Shown: piece by piece, positions 14,304-22,974 of the stretch | Layout: each line of letters opens with the position of its first letter | How positions within the stretch are numbered: position 1 is the first letter of the stretch | Source of the DNA: an uncultured Verrucomicrobiota bacterium | GTDB taxonomy: Bacteria > Verrucomicrobiota > Verrucomicrobiia > Limisphaerales > UBA9464 | Reading direction: 5' to 3' | Assembly (NCBI GenBank): GCA_903925515.1 | Contig: CAIYFP010000309.1 | Coordinates: 1-24,831 of the forward strand | DNA: 24,831 nt | Program-made: the position numbers and the translations under genes | The notes under the pieces: model-generated | Database searches by the model: none | What the model was told of the DNA's origin: nothing | Seen by the model: only the letters and a program-made list of their open reading frames with translations

Positions 14304-17300
14304 CTACCAGCCCGACAACCTGTAAAACCGGACTCCATCGCCCAACGCGTCCACAACCTCCTCCACCCCGGCCGTCCCACGCCCGGGGATGCTCCTCAGC
14401 ACCCGCTCCGCGCCATCGACGGCGTCCCGCACCCGCACCACCGTGCCACGAGCCGGGATCCGGCCCCAACGCAACCTGATCGAGCCATCGGGCGTCCAAG
14501 CCGCCTCCATCCGAAGGCACGAGTCCGCCCGCAATGGGTCGGTCCCCGCAAGCCATTCGCCCGCGTTCGACACGCCGTCGCCGTCGCGGTCGTCCGTCCC
14601 GCCGTCGCCCCGCGACCCGATTCCCAGCCCGGACCTTCGCTCCCATGCGTCCGGCAAGCCATCCGCGTCCACGTCGTCCAGGGGCCCCGGCCCCGACATC
14701 TCGTCCGCCGCCCCGGGTGAACCGCCAGGCCTTGCCGACAACCGCCATGCCGTCGCCGCCATGTCGCGCTCGCTTCGCGGCACAAGGCTCCATCCGCCCC
14801 CGTCCGCCATGGGCTCCGCCTTCGGGTCCACCGTCCATCGGTCCACCAGCTCGCCCACGGGCCCAAGCAGCACGATTTCCTCGCCCCCATTGGACAGGCG
14901 CCCCGAGTACCTGCCCCCCACGACAACGCCGGGAGGCAACGCCCCCGCCGGGGCCTCCTCCCGCGCCAGCACGACCCTCGCCCAAGGAGGAAGCACCGCG
15001 GGCCCGTTCGTCAGGGTGAACGTCATCCGGACCCCGCCCGCGATGGACCAACCCTCGAGCCTCACGGCCTCGTCCCCCGCGTTCAGGATCTCTAGGAACT
15101 CCCCGTCGCCGTCGCCGGCCGGATGGTAATGCACCTCGGAGAACCGCAGCGACGGCCGACGCGCCACCATGACGGCCTCGTGCATCCCGCCCCACCGGCT
15201 GTTGGGCGTCCCCGGGCGAAGGGCGAGCGAATACATGCGGGCGCGGACGCGGAGGTTGCGGTCGGACTCGATCTGGCCGGAGGCCGGGAGACGAAGGGCA
15301 TCCGCATGGATGCCGCCCCCCGCCGTGCGCGGGTCCGTGCCATTCGTCGTGTAGTAGATGACCCAGTTCGTGTTCGCGGGCCTTAGCAGGGTCAGCCTTG
15401 CGCGCCCCTCGGGAACGGCCATCGCGCCCGTTCCCGGCATCACCCGCGGCACGAACTGCGCGTCCATGAACGCCACGCGGTTCGACAACCAGTTCTTCGA
15501 GTACGCAACCTCCCCGGCGTAAGTCCCGCCGCGGTACGACGTCGCCCACCTCGCCTTCTCGCGCGGCTGCGCCAGCCGAAGCTGGCCCGTCAACCCGTCC
15601 ATCCGGGCGTGCAGGTTCGTCGTCGCCAGCAACCCAAGCCTGAGCTCCTGGTAGCGGTCGATCCATCGCTGCGTGAAGTCCGGGTCCGCGAACAGGCGCG
15701 CCCACCAGTAGGCGGTGAAGTAGTTCGCGCCCCATGTCCGCGGGTTGTTGTCCCGCCCATCCGTGGAGCCCAGCGCACGGTCGAAGTCCCACAAGGGCCC
15801 AAACGTGAGCCTTCCCGAGCGCGGCTTGTGCAGGTACGTGCTCAGCACCAGGGCGTCCACGTTGAACGCCACCGTGTTCAGCAGGTGAAAGTCGATGCTT
15901 TGCGCGACGTCGAGGTACTGCCCGTAGCCCAGCAACGGGTCGCGCCAGCTCGTCCCGTACAGCGCCCCGGTGAACTGCGCGAAGAAACGGTTCACGTACG
16001 CCCTCTGCGCCGCGCGCGCCGGTTGCTCGATCTCCGGCTCCGACGGGTCCACGTACATCAGCGTCTGGCCGCGAACCCCAAACCCGGAGTCCCCGGGGTC
16101 GGGCCGGTCCACCTTGAACAGATAGCCCCCGGTCACGGCCGGCTCCGTCGCGTGCTCCGGCTCCAGCTTGTCCACGTCCACGCGGTTCTTCCCCTGCTTG
16201 ATCTTCTCCTCCAGCACGTACAGCCCGTTGTACGTCGTCGTCGCAACCGGCCCCAACCCGGACGTCACAAGGTACACCTCCACGAACCGGGTCCGCGACG
16301 AGTACCAACCCAGCGCACGGTAAAGGTCGTGCATCAACGGGTTGTGCGTCATGATCGGGTCAAACTGGTTCGGTGCGTACAACACCCAGTCCGACTCCTC
16401 GGGCAACCCCAGCAGCGGGACGTCAAGGTCCATCCCAGCCTCGTCCCGGAACTCCACCTTCAGGCTCACCTTGGCCAACCCCTCCGTGCTCGACCCACGC
16501 GACGCCACCCACGCCGGCCCCGACACCGCCGGCGCGTTCGTCAACGTCGCCCATCCGTTCGTCGTCTCGTACACCTGCACCGCCCCAAAGCCCCCCGTCG
16601 TCGAGGGACGCCCCCTGCCGAAGTTGTGGATCAACATCAAGGGAAGGTCGGACCGAACCGCCGTCATCGACGTCATCAAGGGGATGTACGTCGCGTTCGT
16701 CGGCGGCCCGGGCAGCAACCCGGGAGAAAACGCCCGCGCCCGCAGGTGCACCGCCGTCGTGAAGCTCAACGGGCCGCGATACACCGCCGACGTCGAGGTC
16801 ACCGCCGTGTTGTTCGTCGTGTAGCGGATCACCGCGTTCCCGTCGGGCTTCGCCAATGCCAATCCCACCGCAACGCTCCCCGTGTACGTCCCGCCACCCC
16901 TCGAAAACGCAACCCCCGGGGCATGGCCAACCCCCGATGCCGCGTTCGCGGTGCCCGGGGTCGGCCGCGACAGGTAGCCAGCCACGTCGGGCACCCCTGT
17001 CGCCCGCCCGTAGCTCGCATCCCTCCCCAAGGCCGGCACCCTCGGCGCGAAGTCCGAAACCCATCGCCCGGCTCCGTCTGCCAACCCAAGGAACTCGCCG
17101 CCCGCATCCAGCCTGAAGTTCGTGTGCAACCGCCCCGGCACGTTCGTCCGGTCCTTGCCCGACGCATGCACGACCAGGAACGATCGCGGCGCCATCACCA
17201 CCGCCGGGAACCGCCACTTCAAGGGCTCGCCCGCGTCGTCGCTGAGGCCCCAGCCCTCCAACGAAACAAAGCGGTCCAAGGGGTTGTGCAGCTCCACCCA

Positions 17301-18245
17301 GTCCGGGCTGTCCCCGTCCTCGTCCCGCAACGTCTTGTCGTTGTCCGTCATCACCTCGGACAGGACCACCCCGCCCGACGGACCCGGCCCCTCCACCGAA
17401 ACCTTCCACTCCCCCCCGGCGAACGCGTTCAATGCCGTGGACCGGTCCGTGATCGCGGCATCGCCGCGCCACCGCACCGTCACCGTCGCGTGGGTCAGGG
17501 CCGGCGCCGCAAACGCGTAGTGATCCGACGCCACCGGCGTCACGGACGCCGCCGGCACGCCGTCGAACAGCAAGTCTTCCGCGTCCACCCCATGGACCGG
17601 CTCGTCGAAAAGCACTTCCACCACCCCCAGCGCAGGAACCGTCGCGCCCGCGGCCGGCCGGACCTCCGTCATCGTCGGGCCCGCCGCGTCCACGTCCGCC
17701 TCCAACCGCACGTTCCAGTACACCTCCGAGGCCGAATCCTCGGGAAGTATCATGACCGAGAGCACGTTCGTTCCCGCGCTCCATCCCGGCAGGTCCCACC
17801 GCGACCACGTCGCCGTCTTGACCCGCGTGACCCCGCTCCCGGGAAGCCCCCAGCCCCCGGCCTCCCTCACGCCGTCGCCAACCCCGTCCCGATGAACCTC
17901 CACCCCGTTCAACCACGCCACGACGCCGCCCGAGGCCATCGTCGTCATCCGAATCCGGCCGTGCAGCCGGGCGTCCGCCACGACGAACCTTGCCCGCCCC
18001 AGCAACGCCCCGCCGCCCGCGGGCACCCGAGTCCCCGCCCCCTCGCTACGCCGGAAAGGCGCCGTGCCCAAGGACCAGCCCGAATCCTCCACATGTCCCG
18101 GTTCCCGCCATGGAACCTCGCCCGAGGGCTCCGCATGGGCCCACTTCCAGGTCCATGGACCCGACCACGGGACCATGACGTCCGCCGACACGAGGCCCGT
18201 TGCCGCGGCGAGAAGCCAGCACGTGCTGAGGAGGAAGCCGCGCAT
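14304..18245 (-). CDS. Very large secreted CotH-kinase / lamin-tail-domain protein
   Basis: The 1313-residue product begins with a signal peptide (MRGFLLSTCWLLAAATGLVSA). Order of parts: a jelly-roll-like region at 25-185 with WLNGVEVHRDG; an SbsA/Big_5-like Ig domain at 190-285 (VEVLFDEPVHGVD); a lamin-tail domain at 293-432 (LSEVMTDN, then DWVELHNP, then GWGLSDDAGE). A chitobiase C-terminal-like domain at 445-520 has VIRYTTNNTAVT. The CotH-type kinase fold spans about 535-860 with GLYVLEEKIKQGKNRVD and the metal-binding LWDFDRALG (818-826). A second chitobiase-like domain (WVIYYTTNGTDP, 961-972), a second lamin-tail domain (1033-1140) and a Ca-binding-type segment (DDVDADGLPDAWE, 1190-1202) end it. 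CotH proteins phosphorylate secreted proteins in spore formers; the role in PVC bacteria is unknown. No clear Shine-Dalgarno precedes the ATG. Confidence 0.9.
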   Translation of the reverse strand: MRGFLLSTCWLLAAATGLVSADVMVPWSGPWTWKWAHAEPSGEVPWREPGHVEDSGWSLGTAPFRRSEGAGTRVPAGGGALLGRARFVVADARLHGRIRMTTMASGGVVAWLNGVEVHRDGVGDGVREAGGWGLPGSGVTRVKTATWSRWDLPGWSAGTNVLSVMILPEDSASEVYWNVRLEADVDAAGPTMTEVRPAAGATVPALGVVEVLFDEPVHGVDAEDLLFDGVPAASVTPVASDHYAFAAPALTHATVTVRWRGDAAITDRSTALNAFAGGEWKVSVEGPGPSGGVVLSEVMTDNDKTLRDEDGDSPDWVELHNPLDRFVSLEGWGLSDDAGEPLKWRFPAVVMAPRSFLVVHASGKDRTNVPGRLHTNFRLDAGGEFLGLADGAGRWVSDFAPRVPALGRDASYGRATGVPDVAGYLSRPTPGTANAASGVGHAPGVAFSRGGGTYTGSVAVGLALAKPDGNAVIRYTTNNTAVTSTSAVYRGPLSFTTAVHLRARAFSPGLLPGPPTNATYIPLMTSMTAVRSDLPLMLIHNFGRGRPSTTGGFGAVQVYETTNGWATLTNAPAVSGPAWVASRGSSTEGLAKVSLKVEFRDEAGMDLDVPLLGLPEESDWVLYAPNQFDPIMTHNPLMHDLYRALGWYSSRTRFVEVYLVTSGLGPVATTTYNGLYVLEEKIKQGKNRVDVDKLEPEHATEPAVTGGYLFKVDRPDPGDSGFGVRGQTLMYVDPSEPEIEQPARAAQRAYVNRFFAQFTGALYGTSWRDPLLGYGQYLDVAQSIDFHLLNTVAFNVDALVLSTYLHKPRSGRLTFGPLWDFDRALGSTDGRDNNPRTWGANYFTAYWWARLFADPDFTQRWIDRYQELRLGLLATTNLHARMDGLTGQLRLAQPREKARWATSYRGGTYAGEVAYSKNWLSNRVAFMDAQFVPRVMPGTGAMAVPEGRARLTLLRPANTNWVIYYTTNGTDPRTAGGGIHADALRLPASGQIESDRNLRVRARMYSLALRPGTPNSRWGGMHEAVMVARRPSLRFSEVHYHPAGDGDGEFLEILNAGDEAVRLEGWSIAGGVRMTFTLTNGPAVLPPWARVVLAREEAPAGALPPGVVVGGRYSGRLSNGGEEIVLLGPVGELVDRWTVDPKAEPMADGGGWSLVPRSERDMAATAWRLSARPGGSPGAADEMSGPGPLDDVDADGLPDAWERRSGLGIGSRGDGGTDDRDGDGVSNAGEWLAGTDPLRADSCLRMEAAWTPDGSIRLRWGRIPARGTVVRVRDAVDGAERVLRSIPGRGTAGVEEVVDALGDGVRFYRLSGW

Positions 18246-18328
18246 GTTGCGCAAACGTTGCCGTGGCCGAGCCCCGTTGGCGATGCCGCAGTTTGACGCC
18301 ACCGGCGAACCACGGCAAAGCTGCGCCC

Positions 18329-18529
18329 ATGAAACTGACATGGAGGGACTCGGACGAGATCGCATGGGCGCTGCTCGACAAGTTCCCGGACCAAGACCCG
18401 CTCCGCCTCAGCTTTCCCAAGCTCCACAAGATGGTCCTCGAGCTCGAGGGCTTCTCGGACGACCCCAACGCCTCCAACGAGCGCACCCTCGAGTCCATCC
18501 AGATGGCATGGTACGAGGAGTGCAAGTAA
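18329..18529 (+). CDS. iscX: IscX-like Fe-S assembly protein (YfhJ)
   Basis: The 66-residue acidic product matches IscX over its full length: LTWRDSDEIAWALLDKFPD at the start, then DPLRLSF, then LHKMVLELEGF, then DDPNASNE and an ending QMAWYEE. IscX binds IscS near the frataxin site and modulates Fe-S cluster assembly. Length and motifs are normal. The frame is open upstream to 18263, but ATG 18329 is the family start; no strong Shine-Dalgarno is visible. It is alone, with no isc or suf gene next to it, divergent from the CotH gene (83-nt gap) and convergent with the tandem Usp gene (43-nt gap). The nearest partner in the window is the cysteine desulfurase 5.5 kb away on the other strand. Confidence 0.93.
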   Translation: MKLTWRDSDEIAWALLDKFPDQDPLRLSFPKLHKMVLELEGFSDDPNASNERTLESIQMAWYEECK

Positions 18530-18572
18530 CGCGCGCCCCTCGCACTCTCCCCTCGCCCGCCGCCCGACGCCT

Positions 18573-19496
18573 TCACGCCATCGCCGGCATCAGGGGCCAT
18601 CCCGCCTCCGCAACCCTCGCGGCGTCCCCGGACCTCCGCCGGCACGAGGGCACGACCAGCAACGGGCACGGCGCCTCTCGTGCAACCCGCTCCGTCGTGC
18701 TCCCGCGCAACGCATCCAACGGGCTTCGCGTCCCCGCCTTGGCCATCACCACCATGCCCGCGTCGTTCGCCTTGGCGGAGGCCACGATGTTGTCCACCAC
18801 GTCGCCCTCCCATGTCTCCACCTCGTGCGTCCAACCCGACTCCGACGACACCTTCACGGCGGGCATCCGCCACGAGGGTCCCACGTGCAGCAGGATGAAA
18901 TGGGCATCCACCACGCCCAGCGTCCGCAGCACGGCCTCGGCACGCGAAACCGCCGGCATCGCGTCCGGTTCCCGGTCCACCGCCACCAGCACCGTCCGAA
19001 GCCGCACGTCCCCGGTCTCCTCGTCCACGAAGCCGCGTCCGTGACGCGGGACCATCAGCACGGGCAACCGGCACTCGCGCGCCAAGGGCTCGCTCAGCGC
19101 CCGGTGCAGCCATCGGTCCGCCCCGGTCCTTTGGTGAATCGCCAGCACCAGCAGGTCCGGCGCGGCCGAGGCCACGTGCTCCTCGATGGACGCCACCACG
19201 CCGCCCCCGCGCGCATGCACCCGCCGCACCTCCATCCCAAGCTTTTCCATGGCCTCGGGACGGGCCCCGAACGGGATCCGGCCCCAACGCTCCAGCGTCG
19301 ATCGCACGCTCGGGAACAAGGTCACGTCGTACTCCTCCCCGGGACGCACGACATGGAACAAGTCCAGACGCCCCCGCGCCGCCATCGCCATGCGCAGGGC
19401 ATGCTCGAACGCACCCTGCTCGTCCCCGATGAAGTCCGATGGATAAAACACGCTGCGGATGAACGGTGATTTCATGGCCTTGCCCATTTCCTGCAT
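18573..19496 (-). CDS. Tandem universal stress protein (two Usp domains)
   Basis: The 307-residue product has two Usp domains in a row. The first, about 12-150, starts SVFYPSDFIGDEQGAFEHA and ends with LPVLMVPRHGRG. The second, about 165-290, starts LRTVLVAVDREPDAMPAV and ends with PCPLLVVPS. The second domain keeps a weak form of the nucleotide loop (KAGTRSPLDALRGSTTERVA). The first has HQRTGADRWLHRALSEPLA, where the Gly pattern is lost, so it may not bind ATP. Start choice is uncertain: ATG 19496 has GGAG 8 nt upstream, while ATG 19487 and 19475 are also possible and change only the first eight residues. It shares no operon partner in sight; the 1016-residue gene lies upstream behind a terminator. 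Confidence 0.9.
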   Translation of the reverse strand: MQEMGKAMKSPFIRSVFYPSDFIGDEQGAFEHALRMAMAARGRLDLFHVVRPGEEYDVTLFPSVRSTLERWGRIPFGARPEAMEKLGMEVRRVHARGGGVVASIEEHVASAAPDLLVLAIHQRTGADRWLHRALSEPLARECRLPVLMVPRHGRGFVDEETGDVRLRTVLVAVDREPDAMPAVSRAEAVLRTLGVVDAHFILLHVGPSWRMPAVKVSSESGWTHEVETWEGDVVDNIVASAKANDAGMVVMAKAGTRSPLDALRGSTTERVAREAPCPLLVVPSCRRRSGDAARVAEAGWPLMPAMA

Positions 19497-19562
19497 CCCT
19501 TGGACTCCACCGCCACCCATTCGTTGACCCAATCTCGCCCCCCTCCCCCCGCTCCCCGCTTG

Positions 19563-19598
19563 CAAGAAAGGCGGCGCCCGCCTGCGCAGGTCGCCGCC
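19563..19598 (-). terminator. Rho-independent terminator after the 1016-residue gene
   Basis: On the minus strand GGCGGCG pairs with CGCCGCC (19598-19592 and 19576-19570). The loop itself contains the palindrome CCTGCGCAGG, and TTTCTTGC follows directly. It begins about 44 nt past the stop at 19642. It is the only classical intrinsic terminator I could find in the window and separates this gene from the tandem Usp gene. Confidence 0.8.
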
Positions 19599-19641
19599 CA
19601 TGCATTTCCACGGCCCCGTTGCCCGGGGCGCGTGACGGGAA

Positions 19642-22600
19642 TCAATACTGGATGACCAGCTTGTTGCCGATCCTCTGCACGCCCTTGATCGGACGCGCCG
19701 GGGAGATCGTGAGGAAGCCTTGCTCGCCGGTCGCCGGCAGGTCGGCCGTGATGGTCTTCGCAGCCTCATCGACCACGACGTTGCTGAAGGTCCCGCCCGT
19801 CAGGCCCGCCGGAGCAGACGTGCCCACGACCGTCTGGGCCGCGTTCGCCGAGGGCGTCGGGTCGTCGGCCGGCGCGGGGTGGGAAACCACCGTGAAGAAG
19901 TTCAGCTCGGTGGGGGAGTTGGCGCCTTGCTCGGGCTTGTTGGCGAGGTTGATCTCGCCCTTGGCCGCCACAAGGATCTGGCGCGTGGTCATCGCAAGGG
20001 ACATCTGGTAGGTCCGGATGCCGCCCACGGGGGCTTGGTTCACGAAGGGCAGGAAGCTCGGCGTCAACGCGCGGAAGGCGTTGTTCTCCAGCGCAAGGAC
20101 GCGGGCCGCCACCTGTTGCAGCTCGTAGCCGTCCGGCTTCGCCACCCAGCTCACCACCACGCGGCCCAAGGCATCCGCAGCAACCGTCGCGCGGTCAAAG
20201 TCGCCGCGGAAGCCGCCCTCGGACACCTCGGCCACCGCCACGAGGGACTTGGTCAGCGCGTGGAACGCCGCCACGCGCACGACCGGCGCCGTGGAGACCT
20301 TGCCGGCCAAATACACGTAGGGTTGGTTCACATGGCCCGCGATGCGCGTGCCGTCGCCGCGGCCACGGTCGAAGGACTCGCCGGACACGTTCTGGTCCAG
20401 CGACCCAAGGCTGTTGCCGTCGTTGTCGTAAAGATACAGCACGCCCGCGACGCGCAGCGCGAAGCCGCCCTTGAACGCAGCAAGGTTCGCCCAGTAGTCC
20501 CCGTCGCCCACCTTGAACGTCTCCTTCACGATCGAGCCGTCGGGCCGGATGATCGTCGCCACGGCACAGTTGCCGTCCTCGCGGAACAGCCGCGAGCGGT
20601 CCTCGGTGGCCACCACGAAGTTGCCGTTGCCAAGCCCGACGATGTCGCCGCCGAAACGGGTGTTCTGGTCGGAGAAGACCACGCCCTCGGTCCGGCGCCC
20701 GTGGGCGGCGTCAAAGGCCTTGGCCAGGGACTTCTGCTCGAGGGTCGCGGGGTTCAGCGAGAACGGCTGGACGGTGCCGTAACGGCTCTCGGTCCCGCCC
20801 GCCGTGGCGCGTGCATAGCCCAGGTTCCAGCGGTTGTCGGACCCAAACTCAGCCAAGGTGTGCGGGGACATCTCGCCTCCGGCCACGAAGTTGACCGCGC
20901 CCGGACGCGGGTCGCCGCCCACGCGGCCAGGGTTGCCGTTCTGGCGCGACGCGTTGATCGGGCCGCGATAGGGCGTCCCGTTGTCCGCAAACACGGCCTC
21001 GCCCAGCTTGTAGGCCCCGCCCGCCGCAGGCTGGAAACCCACGACGAAGCGTTGCTTGTCCTCCGTGCCCTGCGCGAACGCGTTGCCCTCGATCAGGAAC
21101 GTGCTGGTGCCCAGCACCGACACGTACGGCTCCCAGTTGCCCAGCGCGTTGAGCCCTTGGTTGATCAACGGCGTGTCCGCCACGATGCGGCTCAGGCCAG
21201 CCGCCTCGATCGAGCCCGGCTTCACGGGCACCACGAACTGGCGCAACGCCACCGTCCGCACGTCCGGCACCTCCGCGCTCAACGTCTCCCACACCACCGC
21301 GATGGTGTCGTTTCGGAACGCAATCCGCGGACGGCGCGACTCCGAGGCCAGCGTCTCCGGCGTCTCGCGCTCCGACACGTAGAACGTCCCCCCAAGCGGG
21401 GTCCCCTTCGCATCAAACACCCGAGCCAACACCCCGCGAATCCCGCTCGCCGAGGCCGAGGTCGTGTCGTACGTCACCGCCACCCGGCCCAACGCGTCGA
21501 TCGCCACGTCGGCTCGTCCCGGCGAAAGAAGGTCGATGTCGTCCGCCGCCGACCGGCTCCAGCGGACCGTTCCATTCGCGTTCAACACCGTCACCAGCAC
21601 CGTCGGCTTCCCGGCCTCGTCGTTGCCCACCCCCACGACCGCATACGCGTCGTTCCCGTTGCCATGGAAGCCCACCCCGTCGCCGCGCCCGCCCGTCGCC
21701 GCAACCGGGTTCCCCACCAACGTCCCAAGGTCGATGTTGGTCGTCGTCGTGGGCGTGCCGGCGTTGTCAAAGAGCCGGACCTTCGCCCGGCCATCGTCGC
21801 CGCCGAACCGCACCCCGAAGCCGGACTTGATCGTGCCAATGCCATGCCACATCTCGGCCTTCGTCGGCGTCGCCGAGGCCAGCTGCGCCGCCTTCACCTC
21901 CGTGCCGTCCGGCTTCATGATCCGCACGTACACATGGTTCGCCGCCGCCGCCCCGCCGTACACGGAAACAAGGTCGGCCGTCTGCCGGCTCTCGCCCGCG
22001 ACCACGATGTTGCCCGTCGAGAGGTAGCCCCAGTCGCCAATGCGGATGTTCCCCGCCGGCTCCGCGTACGCGTCGGACGCGCCAGACACGACCCCGAGGG
22101 GCGCACCGCTGTTGTCGAGCAACTGGACCGTCGGGTAGTCGCCCGCGTTCTCGCCCGCCTCGTTGTTCTCGATCGGCGCAAACGCCGGCACCTCAAGGCC
22201 CAGCTCAAACGACGTCGATCCCATCCCGAACCCGTCCCCGAAGGGATTCGCCTGGATCTTCGGGCCCCAGCCCGTCCGCGCAGGCGCCGGGCTCTTGTCC
22301 GCCCTGAAGTAGGAAAGGAACCGCGACGTCACCGTCTGCCCCGCGAACGCGGGGTCGATGGACTTGATCTCGACCGGCTCGATGATCGGCTGCGACTGGC
22401 TGTTGAAGAGCGTCCACGTCGCCTGCAAGTCGGCGAGGTCACCCCCGTCGTCCTCCCAGCCCACCACCACGTTGCCATTGCGGGCGATGGCCACGCCGAT
22501 CGACTCCGTCGAGCTGTTGTTGATGTCGGCCCCGTTGGCCGTGTTGGCATAGACGGTGTCGCCTATGGGCTGGACGCCGCTGTTTTCGGGCGCGCCAGGC

Positions 22601-22692
22601 ACCGCCTGCGCAAGGACGCCCAGCGAGCCAAGCCAGAGGCCGGCGATGGGCAACGCGCCGTGGAGGCGCAATCTGAACTGCATGTTTTTCAT
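19642..22692 (-). CDS. Large secreted repeat protein, probably beta-propeller-like, function unknown
   Basis: The 1016-residue product has a signal peptide (basic start, hydrophobic core, cut near LAQA at 27-30). A motif of the form V-A-x-D-x-x-G-x-V-V-V-x-W recurs: GVAIARNGNVVVGW (66-79), DVAIDALGRVAVTY (395-408), RIAFRNDTIAVVW (456-468) and TVAADALGRVVVSW (836-849). After the second comes RVFDAKGTPLGGTFYVS. That pattern (motif, then a strand, then an x-x-x-D-x-x-G-x-P-x-G-G block) is known from many secreted bacterial repeat proteins thought to fold as beta-propeller blades. A C-terminal segment from about 962 (GGTFSNVVVDEAAKTITAD, ending RIGNKLVIQY) looks like a separate beta domain. No catalytic motif was seen. 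The start is ATG 22692 or 22683; neither has a Shine-Dalgarno. Confidence 0.82.
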   Translation of the reverse strand: MKNMQFRLRLHGALPIAGLWLGSLGVLAQAVPGAPENSGVQPIGDTVYANTANGADINNSSTESIGVAIARNGNVVVGWEDDGGDLADLQATWTLFNSQSQPIIEPVEIKSIDPAFAGQTVTSRFLSYFRADKSPAPARTGWGPKIQANPFGDGFGMGSTSFELGLEVPAFAPIENNEAGENAGDYPTVQLLDNSGAPLGVVSGASDAYAEPAGNIRIGDWGYLSTGNIVVAGESRQTADLVSVYGGAAAANHVYVRIMKPDGTEVKAAQLASATPTKAEMWHGIGTIKSGFGVRFGGDDGRAKVRLFDNAGTPTTTTNIDLGTLVGNPVAATGGRGDGVGFHGNGNDAYAVVGVGNDEAGKPTVLVTVLNANGTVRWSRSAADDIDLLSPGRADVAIDALGRVAVTYDTTSASASGIRGVLARVFDAKGTPLGGTFYVSERETPETLASESRRPRIAFRNDTIAVVWETLSAEVPDVRTVALRQFVVPVKPGSIEAAGLSRIVADTPLINQGLNALGNWEPYVSVLGTSTFLIEGNAFAQGTEDKQRFVVGFQPAAGGAYKLGEAVFADNGTPYRGPINASRQNGNPGRVGGDPRPGAVNFVAGGEMSPHTLAEFGSDNRWNLGYARATAGGTESRYGTVQPFSLNPATLEQKSLAKAFDAAHGRRTEGVVFSDQNTRFGGDIVGLGNGNFVVATEDRSRLFREDGNCAVATIIRPDGSIVKETFKVGDGDYWANLAAFKGGFALRVAGVLYLYDNDGNSLGSLDQNVSGESFDRGRGDGTRIAGHVNQPYVYLAGKVSTAPVVRVAAFHALTKSLVAVAEVSEGGFRGDFDRATVAADALGRVVVSWVAKPDGYELQQVAARVLALENNAFRALTPSFLPFVNQAPVGGIRTYQMSLAMTTRQILVAAKGEINLANKPEQGANSPTELNFFTVVSHPAPADDPTPSANAAQTVVGTSAPAGLTGGTFSNVVVDEAAKTITADLPATGEQGFLTISPARPIKGVQRIGNKLVIQY

Positions 22693-22812
22693 GATGACGA
22701 TTCGATGCGTTCACCGTCGTCCCAGCACGACCCGGGGCCATCGCTCATGCCATGGCCCTGGCAACTGGTCTCCGACGGGGATTGCCCGGTTGTTACCCCG
22801 GAACCCAAGGCG

Positions 22813-22829
22813 GCATCAACCCGTGATGC
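22813..22829. promoter_or_regulatory. Dyad GCATCA-N5-TGATGC, possible operator
   Basis: GCATCA at 22813-22818 pairs exactly with TGATGC at 22824-22829. On the minus strand it follows the AT-rich patch by a few nucleotides, where a start of transcription could lie. On the plus strand it is followed by a T run and would look like a terminator, but no plus-strand gene precedes it. An operator for the 1016-residue gene is the simpler reading. Confidence 0.35.
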
Positions 22830-22833
22830 AGAC

Positions 22834-22862
22834 AATTTTTGATCCCGGGCGAGCTTCCTCAA
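22834..22862 (-). promoter_or_regulatory. Weak promoter candidate for the 1016-residue gene
   Basis: On the minus strand TTGAGG (22862-22857) stands 17 nt before AAAATT (22839-22834), which are 4/6 and 3/6 matches to the sigma-70 boxes. The match is poor. It is listed only because it coincides with an unusual AT-rich patch in very GC-rich DNA and sits upstream of a gene behind a likely operon boundary. Confidence 0.2.
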
Positions 22863-22943
22863 AGCGGGGGCAACTTCGTCGGAAAACCCAACGCCCCGGC
22901 CCCGGACCCAATCCCTGCGCGAGCCGTTCCGGAGCGCCCGGTT

Positions 22944-22974
22944 CTCGCCTCACGCATGGCCGCCATGGCGCGAG
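22944..22974 (-). terminator. Compound hairpin after the DUF1553 gene
   Basis: CTCGC (22944-22948) pairs with GCGAG (22970-22974), enclosing an inner CATGG/CCATG stem. It begins about 18 nt past the stop at 22993 on the minus strand. No U tract follows, so it may be a weak or factor-dependent terminator, or only an mRNA end structure. Confidence 0.35.

Noticed and set aside
14254..16308. Upstream extension of the 450-residue secreted protein to an 1135-residue frame
   Set aside because: It would overlap the CotH gene on the same strand and is Gly/Arg-rich low-complexity sequence; a ribosome binding site and signal peptide fix the start at 14253.
15609..18296. An 895-residue plus-strand open frame opposite the CotH gene
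   Set aside because: Extremely Arg/Pro/His-rich with no recognisable motif, while the minus strand encodes clear CotH and lamin-tail domains.
19720..22842. A 1040-residue open frame on the plus strand opposite the 1016-residue secreted protein gene
   Set aside because: Its translation is dominated by Arg, His, Val and Ala with no domain or signal peptide. The opposite frame has a signal peptide and recurring motifs. Long antisense frames are expected in GC-rich coding DNA.
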